Shown: piece by piece, positions 58,002 to 64,000 of the stretch
Layout: each line of letters starts with the position of its first letter
How positions within the stretch are numbered: the first letter of the stretch is position 1
Source: Burkholderiales bacterium
GTDB lineage: Bacteria > Pseudomonadota > Gammaproteobacteria > Burkholderiales > SG8-41
Length of the DNA: 64,000 nucleotides
NCBI GenBank assembly: GCA_019744975.1
Contig: JAIETP010000014.1
Coordinates: 62,001-126,000 of the forward strand
Reading direction: 5' to 3'
Made by a program: the position numbers and the translations under genes
Notes under the pieces: generated by a model
What the model saw: only the letters and a program-made list of their open reading frames with translations
Databases searched by the model: none
Told to the model about the DNA's origin: nothing

Positions 58002-58637
58002 CTACCTGATATTGATTTCGACGCGCCTGTTGCGCGCCTCCGCCACTTCGTCGGCAGTGGCCACCAGCGGTTCACGTTCACCGCGCCCGGCCACGCTGAT
58101 CGAACGTTCGGCGACACCACGCCTGATGAAATCGGCACGTACGCGTTCGGCACGCTGCAATGACAACTTGTCGTTGTATTCGAGCGCACCGACACGATCG
58201 GTGTGTCCGATCACGGCAATTTCGGCGGCAGGCCGCTTTGCCAGTTCGCGCAGCACGGTTTCGATGGTCTGGTGCGATTCAGGGGTGTACTCGTCGCGGC
58301 CTTCGAGGAAATTCAGTGTGTATGACACCGGCGGCGGCGGCAGGGCTCTGGCTGTTTCGCCGAAGGTCTGCTGCACCTGTGCCGCATTGGAGCTGCCGGT
58401 GACCGGCGCGGCATTGCCGGTGGTGGTCGCCGACGCGTAGGCGTTGTTGATGACCGTTTCGCCCTGCGCGGATTTGACGCTGACCGCGCCCACCTTGCCG
58501 TCTGCCCCGGGCACCAGAACCACCACGGTTTTCGGCTGCGCGGCGGCGACCGGCTGGGGTGCGGGTTTTTCCGACAACAAAAGCGCCGTCACCACCACGG
58601 CGATGACGACAACGATGCCAAAGTCATTCAGCCGCAT
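58002..58637 (-). CDS. OmpA-C-domain protein with N-terminal anchor
   Basis: A 211-residue protein with one N-terminal helix (FGIVVVIAVVVTALLLS, about 5-21), a linker, and an OmpA-type peptidoglycan-binding domain (about 110-211) with IAVIGHTDRVGALEYNDKLS and RNRRVEINIR. It lacks a beta-barrel and is anchored in the inner membrane or exported uncleaved. It is convergent with the CHASE2 phosphatase gene (3-base gap) and follows a FecR gene, a set that recurs with CHASE2 proteins. Confidence 0.9.
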   Translation of the reverse strand: MRLNDFGIVVVIAVVVTALLLSEKPAPQPVAAAQPKTVVVLVPGADGKVGAVSVKSAQGETVINNAYASATTTGNAAPVTGSSNAAQVQQTFGETARALPPPPVSYTLNFLEGRDEYTPESHQTIETVLRELAKRPAAEIAVIGHTDRVGALEYNDKLSLQRAERVRADFIRRGVAERSISVAGRGEREPLVATADEVAEARNRRVEINIR

Positions 58638-58651
58638 GGGTTAGCCGCGAA

Positions 58652-59116
58652 TCAGTCAGTGACCTGGACGTGAAATTCGGTGCCCCGCGCGCCAAGCACC
58701 GTCGTCGGCGTAATGACGCGTACCGCATCGGGGGATTGTTTGGCGAGTTTGCCAGAGACCATCGACAGCGTGCCGCGTTTCAGGCCGGCATCGAGATGGC
58801 CCTGGTGCGTGGTCGAATTGAAGGAAAAACGTTCGATGACCAGCACGCTGTCCGGCCCCGCCGACAGCAGGGTGTTGTCGAGCAGCGTGACGCCGACAGA
58901 TGATCCGGCACCTGTTTTAAGGGTATCTGCCTGCATCACGCGGGTGCCGATCGTGGCCGGCAGCGTTTTGCCGTCGCGCTCAAGGACGACAGAACCGTTG
59001 AGCACCTTGATCTGGCCGGCCTCTGCGCCCGCCATCGCGGGTACAGCCGACAACAGGAAAAAGGCCGCACAAGTCACCCAAGTCACCAAATCACCCGTCA
59101 ACATGCGTTTCATCAT
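58652..59116 (-). CDS. FecR-domain periplasmic protein
   Basis: About 154 residues with a signal peptide (hydrophobic FFLLSAVPAMA, cleavage near residue 28) and a FecR domain: GSVVLERDGKTLPATIGTRV, LKTGAGSSVGVTLLDNTLLS, then VITPTTVLGARGTEFHVQV, the diagnostic C-terminal strand of FecR. There is no cytoplasmic or membrane anti-sigma part, so it is a purely periplasmic ligand or assembly domain. A TTG at 59131 could add five residues. It is divergent from the RsbW-like gene. Confidence 0.88.
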   Translation of the reverse strand: MMKRMLTGDLVTWVTCAAFFLLSAVPAMAGAEAGQIKVLNGSVVLERDGKTLPATIGTRVMQADTLKTGAGSSVGVTLLDNTLLSAGPDSVLVIERFSFNSTTHQGHLDAGLKRGTLSMVSGKLAKQSPDAVRVITPTTVLGARGTEFHVQVTD

Positions 59117-59146
59117 GGCTGTCCCCGGCAATGTTATTGACCCACC

Positions 59147-59176
59147 CTGACTTCAAAATGACAGGATGATTATAAT
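59147..59176 (+). promoter_or_regulatory. Predicted promoter of the RsbW-like gene
   Basis: CTGACT (59147-59152), 18-base spacer, perfect TATAAT (59171-59176). Predicted start of transcription is near 59183, shortly before ATG 59192. Confidence 0.45.
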
Positions 59177-59191
59177 CCGGTCATTATATTC

Positions 59192-59641
59192 ATGCCCGGG
59201 TCCGCTGCGCGCCACGCCATGTCCGAGCCGCACCTCCACCGTTTTCCTGCCCGATTGGAGGCCTTTGAGGCCATCCGGGAGCGGCTTGAAATCAGCGTCG
59301 CGACACTGGGCTGGGAATCGGGCGACATCCACCGCTGCACTCTGGTTCTGGAAGAATTGTTCACCAATTCAGTGAAATACGGCACATCAACCAGGGCCGA
59401 AAACCATGTGTACCTGGCCATCCTGCCTGCTGCGGACCGTTCGATCGCGCTGACTTACGAGGATCGCGCGCCGCAATATGACCCGTTTGCCGAGGTCTCG
59501 ACCGCACATACCAATCCGAACATTGAGATGCGTGGCATCGGCGGGCTCGGGGTGCCGCTGATCCTGCAACTGACCGAGCAGGCGCGGTACACCGCCTTGC
59601 CGGCCGGCAATCGCATTACCCTGGTGTTTCGTCCACGCTGA
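59192..59641 (+). CDS. RsbW-like anti-sigma serine kinase (HATPase)
   Basis: A GHKL ATPase domain protein of 149 residues (140 from the second Met at 59219). It has the N-box LVLEELFTNSVKYG, the G1-like YEDRAPQYDPF, and GIGGLGVPLILQL. These fit RsbW/SpoIIAB-type kinases that bind and phosphorylate STAS antagonists. No sigma factor gene is adjacent, so its other partner is unknown. Strong terminator after it at 59735. I keep 59192 because TATAAT lies 16 bases before it, but the second Met is also possible. Confidence 0.88.
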   Translation: MPGSAARHAMSEPHLHRFPARLEAFEAIRERLEISVATLGWESGDIHRCTLVLEELFTNSVKYGTSTRAENHVYLAILPAADRSIALTYEDRAPQYDPFAEVSTAHTNPNIEMRGIGGLGVPLILQLTEQARYTALPAGNRITLVFRPR

Positions 59642-59734
59642 CCGGCGCCGGCACAATCTGCCGGCAACAAAACCATGGAACATCAATAACCTTCCGGGTC
59701 GGATCTGTTATTGATCGCCGGCCGCCCGCCAATG

Positions 59735-59762
59735 AAAAAGCGCTCCGCAGAGCGCTTTTTTT
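59735..59762. terminator. Intrinsic terminator after the RsbW-like gene
   Basis: Stem AAAAAGCGCT / AGCGCTTTTT with a 6-base loop and T tract. The A tract on the other side lets it also serve the convergent small gene at 59782. Confidence 0.88.
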
Positions 59763-59781
59763 GAAAATTCCCGGATGCGGC

Positions 59782-59985
59782 TTACTTGCCGGCACCTTTT
59801 TTATTGCGCTCCTTCACCCAGATATATGCGGCGAAACCGCCGATCATCCCGACAAATACCAGCGCAAACAGGATCAGCCCCATGGGATTGGCGTCAAGCT
59901 GCGGGGGCGGTACTACGGCGGCATCTTCGGCCAGCGCCGGCAGCGCGATCAAAAACGACATCAGTCCGGATACAATTTTTTTCAT
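59782..59985 (-). CDS. Small single-span membrane protein, unknown
   Basis: A 67-residue protein: cleavable signal MKKIVSGLMSFLIALPALA, a short periplasmic linker EDAAVVPPPQLDANP, one membrane helix (MGLILFALVFVGMIGGFAAYIWV, about 36-58) and a basic tail KERNKKGAGK. ATG 59985 has CAGGAG before it; the longer reading to 60087 is rejected. Topology would be N-out, C-in. I do not recognise a characterised family; similar tiny proteins accompany respiratory or envelope complexes. Confidence 0.75.
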   Translation of the reverse strand: MKKIVSGLMSFLIALPALAEDAAVVPPPQLDANPMGLILFALVFVGMIGGFAAYIWVKERNKKGAGK

Positions 59986-60223
59986 CACAAGCTCCTGGTC
60001 AGCATTAAAGGAGGCTGTGTTCGGGGTGAGTGCGAAATAAATTCGCAGCAAGCTCATCGAATCACAACACGCCACCATGCTGGCCATGCCGGCTTGCGGC
60101 AGCCTTACGTCAGCTTGCGGGAAACTTACGCCGTTTCGGGAAAAACACGGAATGTGGGTCCGGACATGGAAATCACTGCAATGCGCGCCGCATTGCGGAC
60201 CTTCATCCGCATGCCCGGCCGCA

Positions 60224-60679
60224 TCAGAAATATCCGTCCATCATGCTGTCGACCCACGCCGGCAGACGCACTTCGTCCTTGCGCTCGAAGGCCGGAATAT
60301 AAGGTTTGATGTCGAGTACCGGCGTGCCGTCGAGCGCATCCAGGCCGCGCACCGTGATGCCCTTGTCGTCAATGGCCACCAGTTCCACCGCGGTCACGCC
60401 AATCGGATTCGGGCGGAATTTCGTCCGTTGCGCGAACACCCCCACCGGCGGCAGGCTCTCCATGCCGCGCGGATTGCGCGTGAGCTGCTTCGCCGGATCA
60501 AAAGCGGGGATACGGTCGAGGTGGAACACCACCACCACATGCGAAAACTCGCCGAGCCCGGCCAGGCCTTTTACATACCGGGGATCGAGTTCAATGCGCG
60601 ACTCGACATCCGCCCAGTGCCCGGCTGACATCTCGTTGCGGTCGCTGCGCACATAAGCTACTGGTTCAAACTGGGCCAT
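60224..60679 (-). CDS. trmO: TrmO-type tRNA (t6A37) N6-methyltransferase
   Basis: A 151-residue TsaA/TrmO protein, which methylates N6-threonylcarbamoyladenosine at position 37 of some tRNAs. The beta-barrel signature FAQRTKFRPNPIGVTAVELV (about 84-103) and LDALDGTPVLDIKPYIP are diagnostic. It lacks the C-terminal extension of longer homologues. It lies downstream of tRNA-Lys but a terminator separates them. Confidence 0.92.
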   Translation of the reverse strand: MAQFEPVAYVRSDRNEMSAGHWADVESRIELDPRYVKGLAGLGEFSHVVVVFHLDRIPAFDPAKQLTRNPRGMESLPPVGVFAQRTKFRPNPIGVTAVELVAIDDKGITVRGLDALDGTPVLDIKPYIPAFERKDEVRLPAWVDSMMDGYF

Positions 60680-60749
60680 GGCCGGTACTCATCAAAATGG
60701 GTTTTCATCCAAAAAATTCGTTTACCGCACACCACCACAACATGACGCT

Positions 60750-60779
60750 AAAAAAACAAAAGGCCGGCTTGCGCCGGCC
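60750..60779 (-). terminator. Terminator of the tRNA-Lys transcript
   Basis: On the minus strand a perfect stem GGCCGGC-GCAA-GCCGGCC is followed by TTTTGTTTTTT. It is placed 14 bases after the tRNA 3' end. Confidence 0.85.
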
Positions 60780-60792
60780 CTTCGGATGCAAC

Positions 60793-60868
60793 TGGTAGGA
60801 GGTGCGAGATTCGAACTCGCGACCAACGGATTAAAAGTCCGCTGCTCTACCGGCTGAGCTAACCTCCC
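60793..60868 (-). tRNA. tRNA-Lys (anticodon TTT)
   Basis: Full cloverleaf on the minus strand: acceptor GGGAGGT with ACCTCCT (one G-T pair at the end), anticodon arm CGGAC-TTTTAAT-CCG giving anticodon TTT, T arm GAGTTCGAATCTC, and encoded CCA (60793-60795). Confidence 0.95.
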
Positions 60869-60880
60869 AAAAAGGGGCGA

Positions 60881-60909
60881 ATTTTAACCGTGACCGGCAT
60901 GGGGGTCAA
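60881..60909 (-). promoter_or_regulatory. Promoter of tRNA-Lys
   Basis: On the minus strand TTGACC (60904-60909), 17-base spacer, TAAAAT (60881-60886), placed 12 bases before the tRNA 5' end. Confidence 0.75.
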
Positions 60910-60942
60910 CAAAGTCATCCCCCGGAACAGCGCTGCGCACGC

Positions 60943-62070
60943 CTATTCCTCCTGCATCATGCGCCAGTACTGGTATTTCATGGTGGCCGCGGCGCCGATG
61001 ACAATGGCAAAAAAGGTCAGCATCGAGCCCAGCGCCAGTGTTGACATGCCGGTAATCGCCTGGCCCACGGTGCAGCCCATTGCCAGTACGCCGCCGACAC
61101 CCATCAACACGCCGCCTGCCGCGTGACTGGCAAAATCCTTCAACGAAACAAACCATTCGATACGAAAGCTCTTTGTAATCAGCGCATAAAGGAGCGAACC
61201 CAGAATGACACCGGCCAGCGCCACCACGCCAAAATTGATCAAAGTCACGTTATCCGGGCTCAGCAGGTAACGAACGGAATCGCCCATCGGGCTGATGAAG
61301 GTATAGGACTGCACCTGGACACGGCTGGGCACTGCGGTCGCGAATTCGGCGTATTCCTTCCACGCCTGGCCCAGCGACCCGCCGGTCAGATACCAGCCGG
61401 CCAGCACCGCCAGTCCGACCGCCGCACCACCCAGCATATTGTCGGCACTGCCGCGGAAATCCGCCGAACGGAATACATAAATGAACAGGCCCAGCGCCAG
61501 CACGCCACCAACCGCCGTGTTCAGCATGGGCGAGGCCTGCAAACCCGACAGGCCGGCGAGCAGCGCACCGAGTTCCTGGCTGTTCACGCCATGTTGCGCG
61601 AGATCGATGGCCGTTGCCGACACCCAGGGATGGAAACCTTTTTCGTAGAACGGCGTCCACATCATCAGGTACGCCATCACTGATGCAACCACCAGCACCA
61701 TCAGTGACTTCAGATTGCCGGCGCCGACACGCACCAGCGTCTTGTTGCCGCAGCCGCTGGCAAGCGTCATGCCGATGCCGAACAAGGCCCCGCCGGCGAG
61801 GTAACGCAACCAGCTGAAATTCGCGGTTCGATACGGCGGAAAGGTTTCGCCGGACAGTTTGATCAGGCCCGCCGCCTCCATCATCACCACCCCGCTGATG
61901 GCGATCGCCATCGCGAACAGCCACGCACGCATGCGACCGCTGTCGCCCATGTTGACCCAGTCGGACACCGCGCCCATGGTGCAAAAATTGGTTTTGTTGA
62001 CGATCGCGCCGAGCGCGACGGCAATGACAAATACCGCGGTCAGCATCTGATGATGTACGTTGAATTCCAT
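60943..62070 (-). CDS. YeeE/YedE (TsuA-like) sulfur-compound transporter
   Basis: A 375-residue polytopic membrane protein of the YeeE/YedE family; TsuA members import thiosulfate through conserved Cys. Here the key Cys are C30 (TNFCTMG), C107 (SGCGNK) and C333 (GCTVGQ), each in its expected motif, with about nine to ten hydrophobic helices. AGGAAATTT precedes the ATG. No tusA/sirA-like partner gene is adjacent. The substrate is inferred from the family only. Confidence 0.88.
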   Translation of the reverse strand: MEFNVHHQMLTAVFVIAVALGAIVNKTNFCTMGAVSDWVNMGDSGRMRAWLFAMAIAISGVVMMEAAGLIKLSGETFPPYRTANFSWLRYLAGGALFGIGMTLASGCGNKTLVRVGAGNLKSLMVLVVASVMAYLMMWTPFYEKGFHPWVSATAIDLAQHGVNSQELGALLAGLSGLQASPMLNTAVGGVLALGLFIYVFRSADFRGSADNMLGGAAVGLAVLAGWYLTGGSLGQAWKEYAEFATAVPSRVQVQSYTFISPMGDSVRYLLSPDNVTLINFGVVALAGVILGSLLYALITKSFRIEWFVSLKDFASHAAGGVLMGVGGVLAMGCTVGQAITGMSTLALGSMLTFFAIVIGAAATMKYQYWRMMQEE

Positions 62071-62111
62071 AAATTTCCTCCGGCAAGTTTAAGTACGTCC
62101 GCAGACGTCAT

Positions 62112-62140
62112 TTAAGTAATTGTTTTTACTATGTTATTTG
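62112..62140 (+). repeat. AT-rich motif, copy 9 (across the queC stop)
   Basis: The plus strand reads TTAAGTAATTGTTTTTA then CTATGTTATTTG. It spans the last codons and stop of queC and lies 42 bases before the YeeE start. The reverse strand has AAACAA-TTAC-TTA. Confidence 0.6.
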
Positions 62141-62805
62141 TAAGGCGTGGGATCGGAAATACCGGCCTGCTCAAACCCCGCGCGACGCAGCCGGCAGGAA
62201 TCGCAGACGCCGCAGGCACGCCCTGCTTCATCCGCCTGATAACAGGACACCGTCAATGCGTAATCCACGCCCAGCGCGAGGCCGCGGCGAATGATGTCGG
62301 CCTTGCTGAGTGTGATGATGGGCGTGTGTATTTTCAGCGGTCGGCCTTCAACCGCGGCCTTGGTGGCAAGATTCGCAAGCCGCTCGAAGGCACGCATGTA
62401 CTCCGGCCGGCAATCCGGGTACCCGGAGTAATCCACCGCATTGGCGCCAAAATAAATATGCTCCGCGCCGCAGACTTCGGCATGCGCCAGCGCCAGTGAC
62501 AGCATGATGGTATTGCGTGCCGGGACATAGGTCACGGGTATGCCCGGTTGCAGGCCATCCACCGGCAGCGCAATCGCAGGGTCGGTCAGTGCCGAACCGC
62601 CGACAGCGCCAAGATCGATACGCACCACCTTGTGTGCGACCGCGCCCAATGCCCGCGCCACGCGCGCAGCGGCATCCAGTTCGGAACGGTGGCGCTGGCC
62701 ATAATCGATCGACAGGCAATAACAGTCATGCCCCGCCTCGCGCGCAATGGCCAGCGTGGTCGCGGAATCGAGTCCGCCTGAGAGCAGGACGACAGCTTTG
62801 GTCAT
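62134..62805 (-). CDS. queC: QueC, 7-cyano-7-deazaguanine synthase
   Basis: ATP-dependent enzyme that turns 7-carboxy-7-deazaguanine into preQ0 for queuosine. The 223 residues show the PP-loop SGGLDS (9-14) and a C-terminal zinc site with Cys 188, 198, 201 and 204 (CGVCDSC). It follows queE in the same direction after 104 bases that are mostly an inverted repeat. No preQ1 riboswitch is evident. Confidence 0.96.
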   Translation of the reverse strand: MTKAVVLLSGGLDSATTLAIAREAGHDCYCLSIDYGQRHRSELDAAARVARALGAVAHKVVRIDLGAVGGSALTDPAIALPVDGLQPGIPVTYVPARNTIMLSLALAHAEVCGAEHIYFGANAVDYSGYPDCRPEYMRAFERLANLATKAAVEGRPLKIHTPIITLSKADIIRRGLALGVDYALTVSCYQADEAGRACGVCDSCRLRRAGFEQAGISDPTPYK

Positions 62806-62814
62806 TGGTTATGC

Positions 62815-62906
62815 GTGATTAAGTAATTAGGTAACCAGGTGATTAGGTAAAAACGGTGGTCGGCACTATACGCGCAATCACTTAATCACCTAATCACTCA
62901 ATCACC
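62815..62906. repeat. Word-based inverted repeat 4 (GTGATTAG type)
   Basis: The left arm GTGATTAAGTAATTAGGTAA and on to GGTGATTAGGTA faces the right arm AATCACTTAATCACC with TAATCACTCAATCACC. Words of about 8 bp are repeated in tandem in both arms. It fills the queE-queC gap. Confidence 0.85.
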
Positions 62907-62909
62907 GCC

Positions 62910-63611
62910 TCAGTGTCCTGGAACTTCGCCCCACAGCAGTTTGTGCAACTGCAGCTGGAAACGCACCGTCAAGCGGTCGCGCAATATCCACTCGGCGAGC
63001 CGGCGCGGTTCGAGCTGGCCGTGCACCGGCGAAAACAGCACCGGGCACAAGGCGGCGAGTTGCCTTTGCTGCAGCTGTTCCCGCGCCCAGACATAGTCCT
63101 GCTCGTCGCACAGCACAAACTTGATTTCGTCATGCGGTGTCAGGTGATCGAGATTCGACCACAGGTTGCGCGTGCATTCGCCGGAACCGGGCGTCTTCAA
63201 GTCCAGGATTTTTGAAACACGGACATCGACTCCGGACACATCCAGCGCGCCGCTGGTTTCAAGCGACACCGAATAACCGGCATCGGCCAGCTGCCGCAGC
63301 AGCACCAGCGCATGTTTCTGCGCCAGTGGCTCGCCGCCGGTCAGCGTGACATGCTGCGCGCCGTACGCGGCAACACGTTCGAGTATTGTGCCCAATGTCA
63401 GCGATTCCCCGCCGTGAAAAGCATAGGCGGTATCGCAATAGCCGCAACGCAGCGGGCAGCCGGTCAGGCGCACGAATACCGTCGGCAGGCCGACGCGGCT
63501 GGTTTCGCCCTGCAGCGAGAAAAAAATCTCGGTAACCCGCAGCGTCGCCGCAACGGCAGAAGTTGCGTCAATTACAGCGGACGAGGCTTGTTCGGTGATG
63601 GTCTGATTCAC
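62910..63611 (-). CDS. queE: QueE, 7-carboxy-7-deazaguanine synthase
   Basis: Radical SAM enzyme of queuosine synthesis. The 233-residue reading starts with GTG 63611. A non-conserved N terminus (about 1-25) comes first, then SLQGETSRVG and the cluster Cys 52, 56, 59 (GCPLRCGYCD), and TLTGGEPL near 92-99. A later start within the first 25 residues is possible. It follows cpoB, the usual pal-cpoB-queE-queC order of betaproteobacteria. Confidence 0.94.
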   Translation of the reverse strand: MNQTITEQASSAVIDATSAVAATLRVTEIFFSLQGETSRVGLPTVFVRLTGCPLRCGYCDTAYAFHGGESLTLGTILERVAAYGAQHVTLTGGEPLAQKHALVLLRQLADAGYSVSLETSGALDVSGVDVRVSKILDLKTPGSGECTRNLWSNLDHLTPHDEIKFVLCDEQDYVWAREQLQQRQLAALCPVLFSPVHGQLEPRRLAEWILRDRLTVRFQLQLHKLLWGEVPGH

Positions 63612-63656
63612 TGGCGGATTGTGCCGGAAAACCCGGCAGTACGGCGACTGTACCGC

Positions 63657-64000
63657 TCAGCGCAGGTTGGCGACGCGCCGGCGCGCCTTTTCAGCGGCCT
63701 CGGAAGCGGGATAACGCGCGATCAGGCCGTCCATGGTCTTGCGCGCCGCGGCGGTGTCACCCGCCTCCAGCTGCGAGCTGGCCATGTTGAGCAGCGCATC
63801 GGGCACCGAGGCACTTTCGGGGTATGAGGCCAAAAGCTTTTGCTGGCTGGCGATCGCATTCTTGAAATCGCGCAAATTGAAATACGAATCGCCAATCCAG
63901 TACTGGGCGCGCGGCGCCAGCGTGCTTTTCGGATATTTGGCGACAAAACCCTGGAAAGCGGTGATGGCGCCCTGGTAATTGCCGATGCGGCGCTGGCCCT
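63657..64000 (-). CDS. cpoB: CpoB (YbgF) Tol-Pal system protein, 3' part
   Basis: C-terminal TPR domain of CpoB, a periplasmic coordinator of peptidoglycan synthesis and outer membrane constriction. About 114 residues are visible, in frame to the window end: FQGFVAKYPKSTLAPRAQYW, NLRDFKNAIASQQKLLASYP and ARKTMDGLIARYPASEAAEK are the TPR repeats, and RRRVANLR ends the protein. The Met at 63875 is internal. Pal/TolB genes should lie beyond the window. Confidence 0.9.
   Translation of the reverse strand, partial: GQRRIGNYQGAITAFQGFVAKYPKSTLAPRAQYWIGDSYFNLRDFKNAIASQQKLLASYPESASVPDALLNMASSQLEAGDTAAARKTMDGLIARYPASEAAEKARRRVANLR

Noticed and set aside
62806-62909. preQ1 riboswitch before queC
   Set aside because: The gap is a word-based inverted repeat with no preQ1 aptamer core.

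Overview
The window is a GC-rich, gene-dense stretch of a chromosome from a betaproteobacterium, most likely of the Burkholderiales or a near relative. The evidence is the gene order lptA-lptB-rpoN-hpf-ptsN-hprK-rapZ, the glrK-qseG-glrR order, cpoB-queE-queC, and three Bug-type (TctC-like) periplasmic solute receptors next to CoA-transferase and molybdenum hydroxylase genes. I see no rRNA, CRISPR array, insertion sequence or prophage. Two tRNAs are present, Gly(CCC) and Lys(TTT). Layout: 1-5.9 kb holds LPS export and the nitrogen-PTS/sigma-54 operon, ending with a Lon-N-domain protein. 5.9-10.0 kb (minus strand) holds a folate cyclo-ligase, MutY and AsmA. 10.7-17.3 kb holds an unusual single-chain molybdoenzyme with its membrane cytochrome b and a Pat-type acetyltransferase. 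17.4-27 kb is housekeeping: thiS-thiG, trmB, hemW, rdgB, rph, yicC, gmk, rpoZ, spoT. 27.1-35.0 kb is signalling and envelope: a REC-PAS-GGDEF-EAL protein with a small response regulator, a lipoprotein and glycine-zipper pair, the GlrK-QseG-GlrR system and MlaC. 35.3-53.3 kb is catabolic: FAH-family hydrolase, two CaiB/BaiF CoA transferases each followed by a VOC protein, an enoyl-CoA hydratase, an alpha/beta hydrolase, a CoxLMS-type hydroxylase and Bug receptors. A small low-GC islet at 42.6-45.3 kb interrupts it, carrying a zinc-ribbon microprotein, an orphan lipoprotein and two toxin-antitoxin type loci. 53.3-59.7 kb holds an aspartate aminotransferase and a partner-switching signalling cluster (STAS, metallo-beta-lactamase fold, CHASE2-PP2C phosphatase, OmpA, FecR, RsbW-like kinase). 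59.8-64 kb holds a small membrane protein, trmO, tRNA-Lys, a YeeE/YedE transporter, queC, queE and the 3' part of cpoB. How the genes may work together: rpoN lies in the same window as one sigma-54 activator (GlrR), and the PTS-Ntr proteins with RapZ link nitrogen/carbon state to envelope-stress control in better-studied relatives. The Bug receptor, CoA transferase and hydroxylase blocks look like uptake plus CoA-activation modules for organic acids of unknown identity. Most unusual non-coding content: (1) a degenerate AT-rich motif of about 27 bp in nine places, three inside genes and three across stop codons, whose right half resembles an IHF site; (2) a 34-bp tandem array at 29.69-29.93 kb in which all seven units keep a dyad of 5-bp arms around 9 bases; (3) four large inverted repeats whose arms are tandem 7-9-bp words; (4) a REP-like hairpin family at three loci; (5) a toxin gene with a strong promoter that predicts a leaderless mRNA. 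All functional calls come from reading the sequence; no database search was run.
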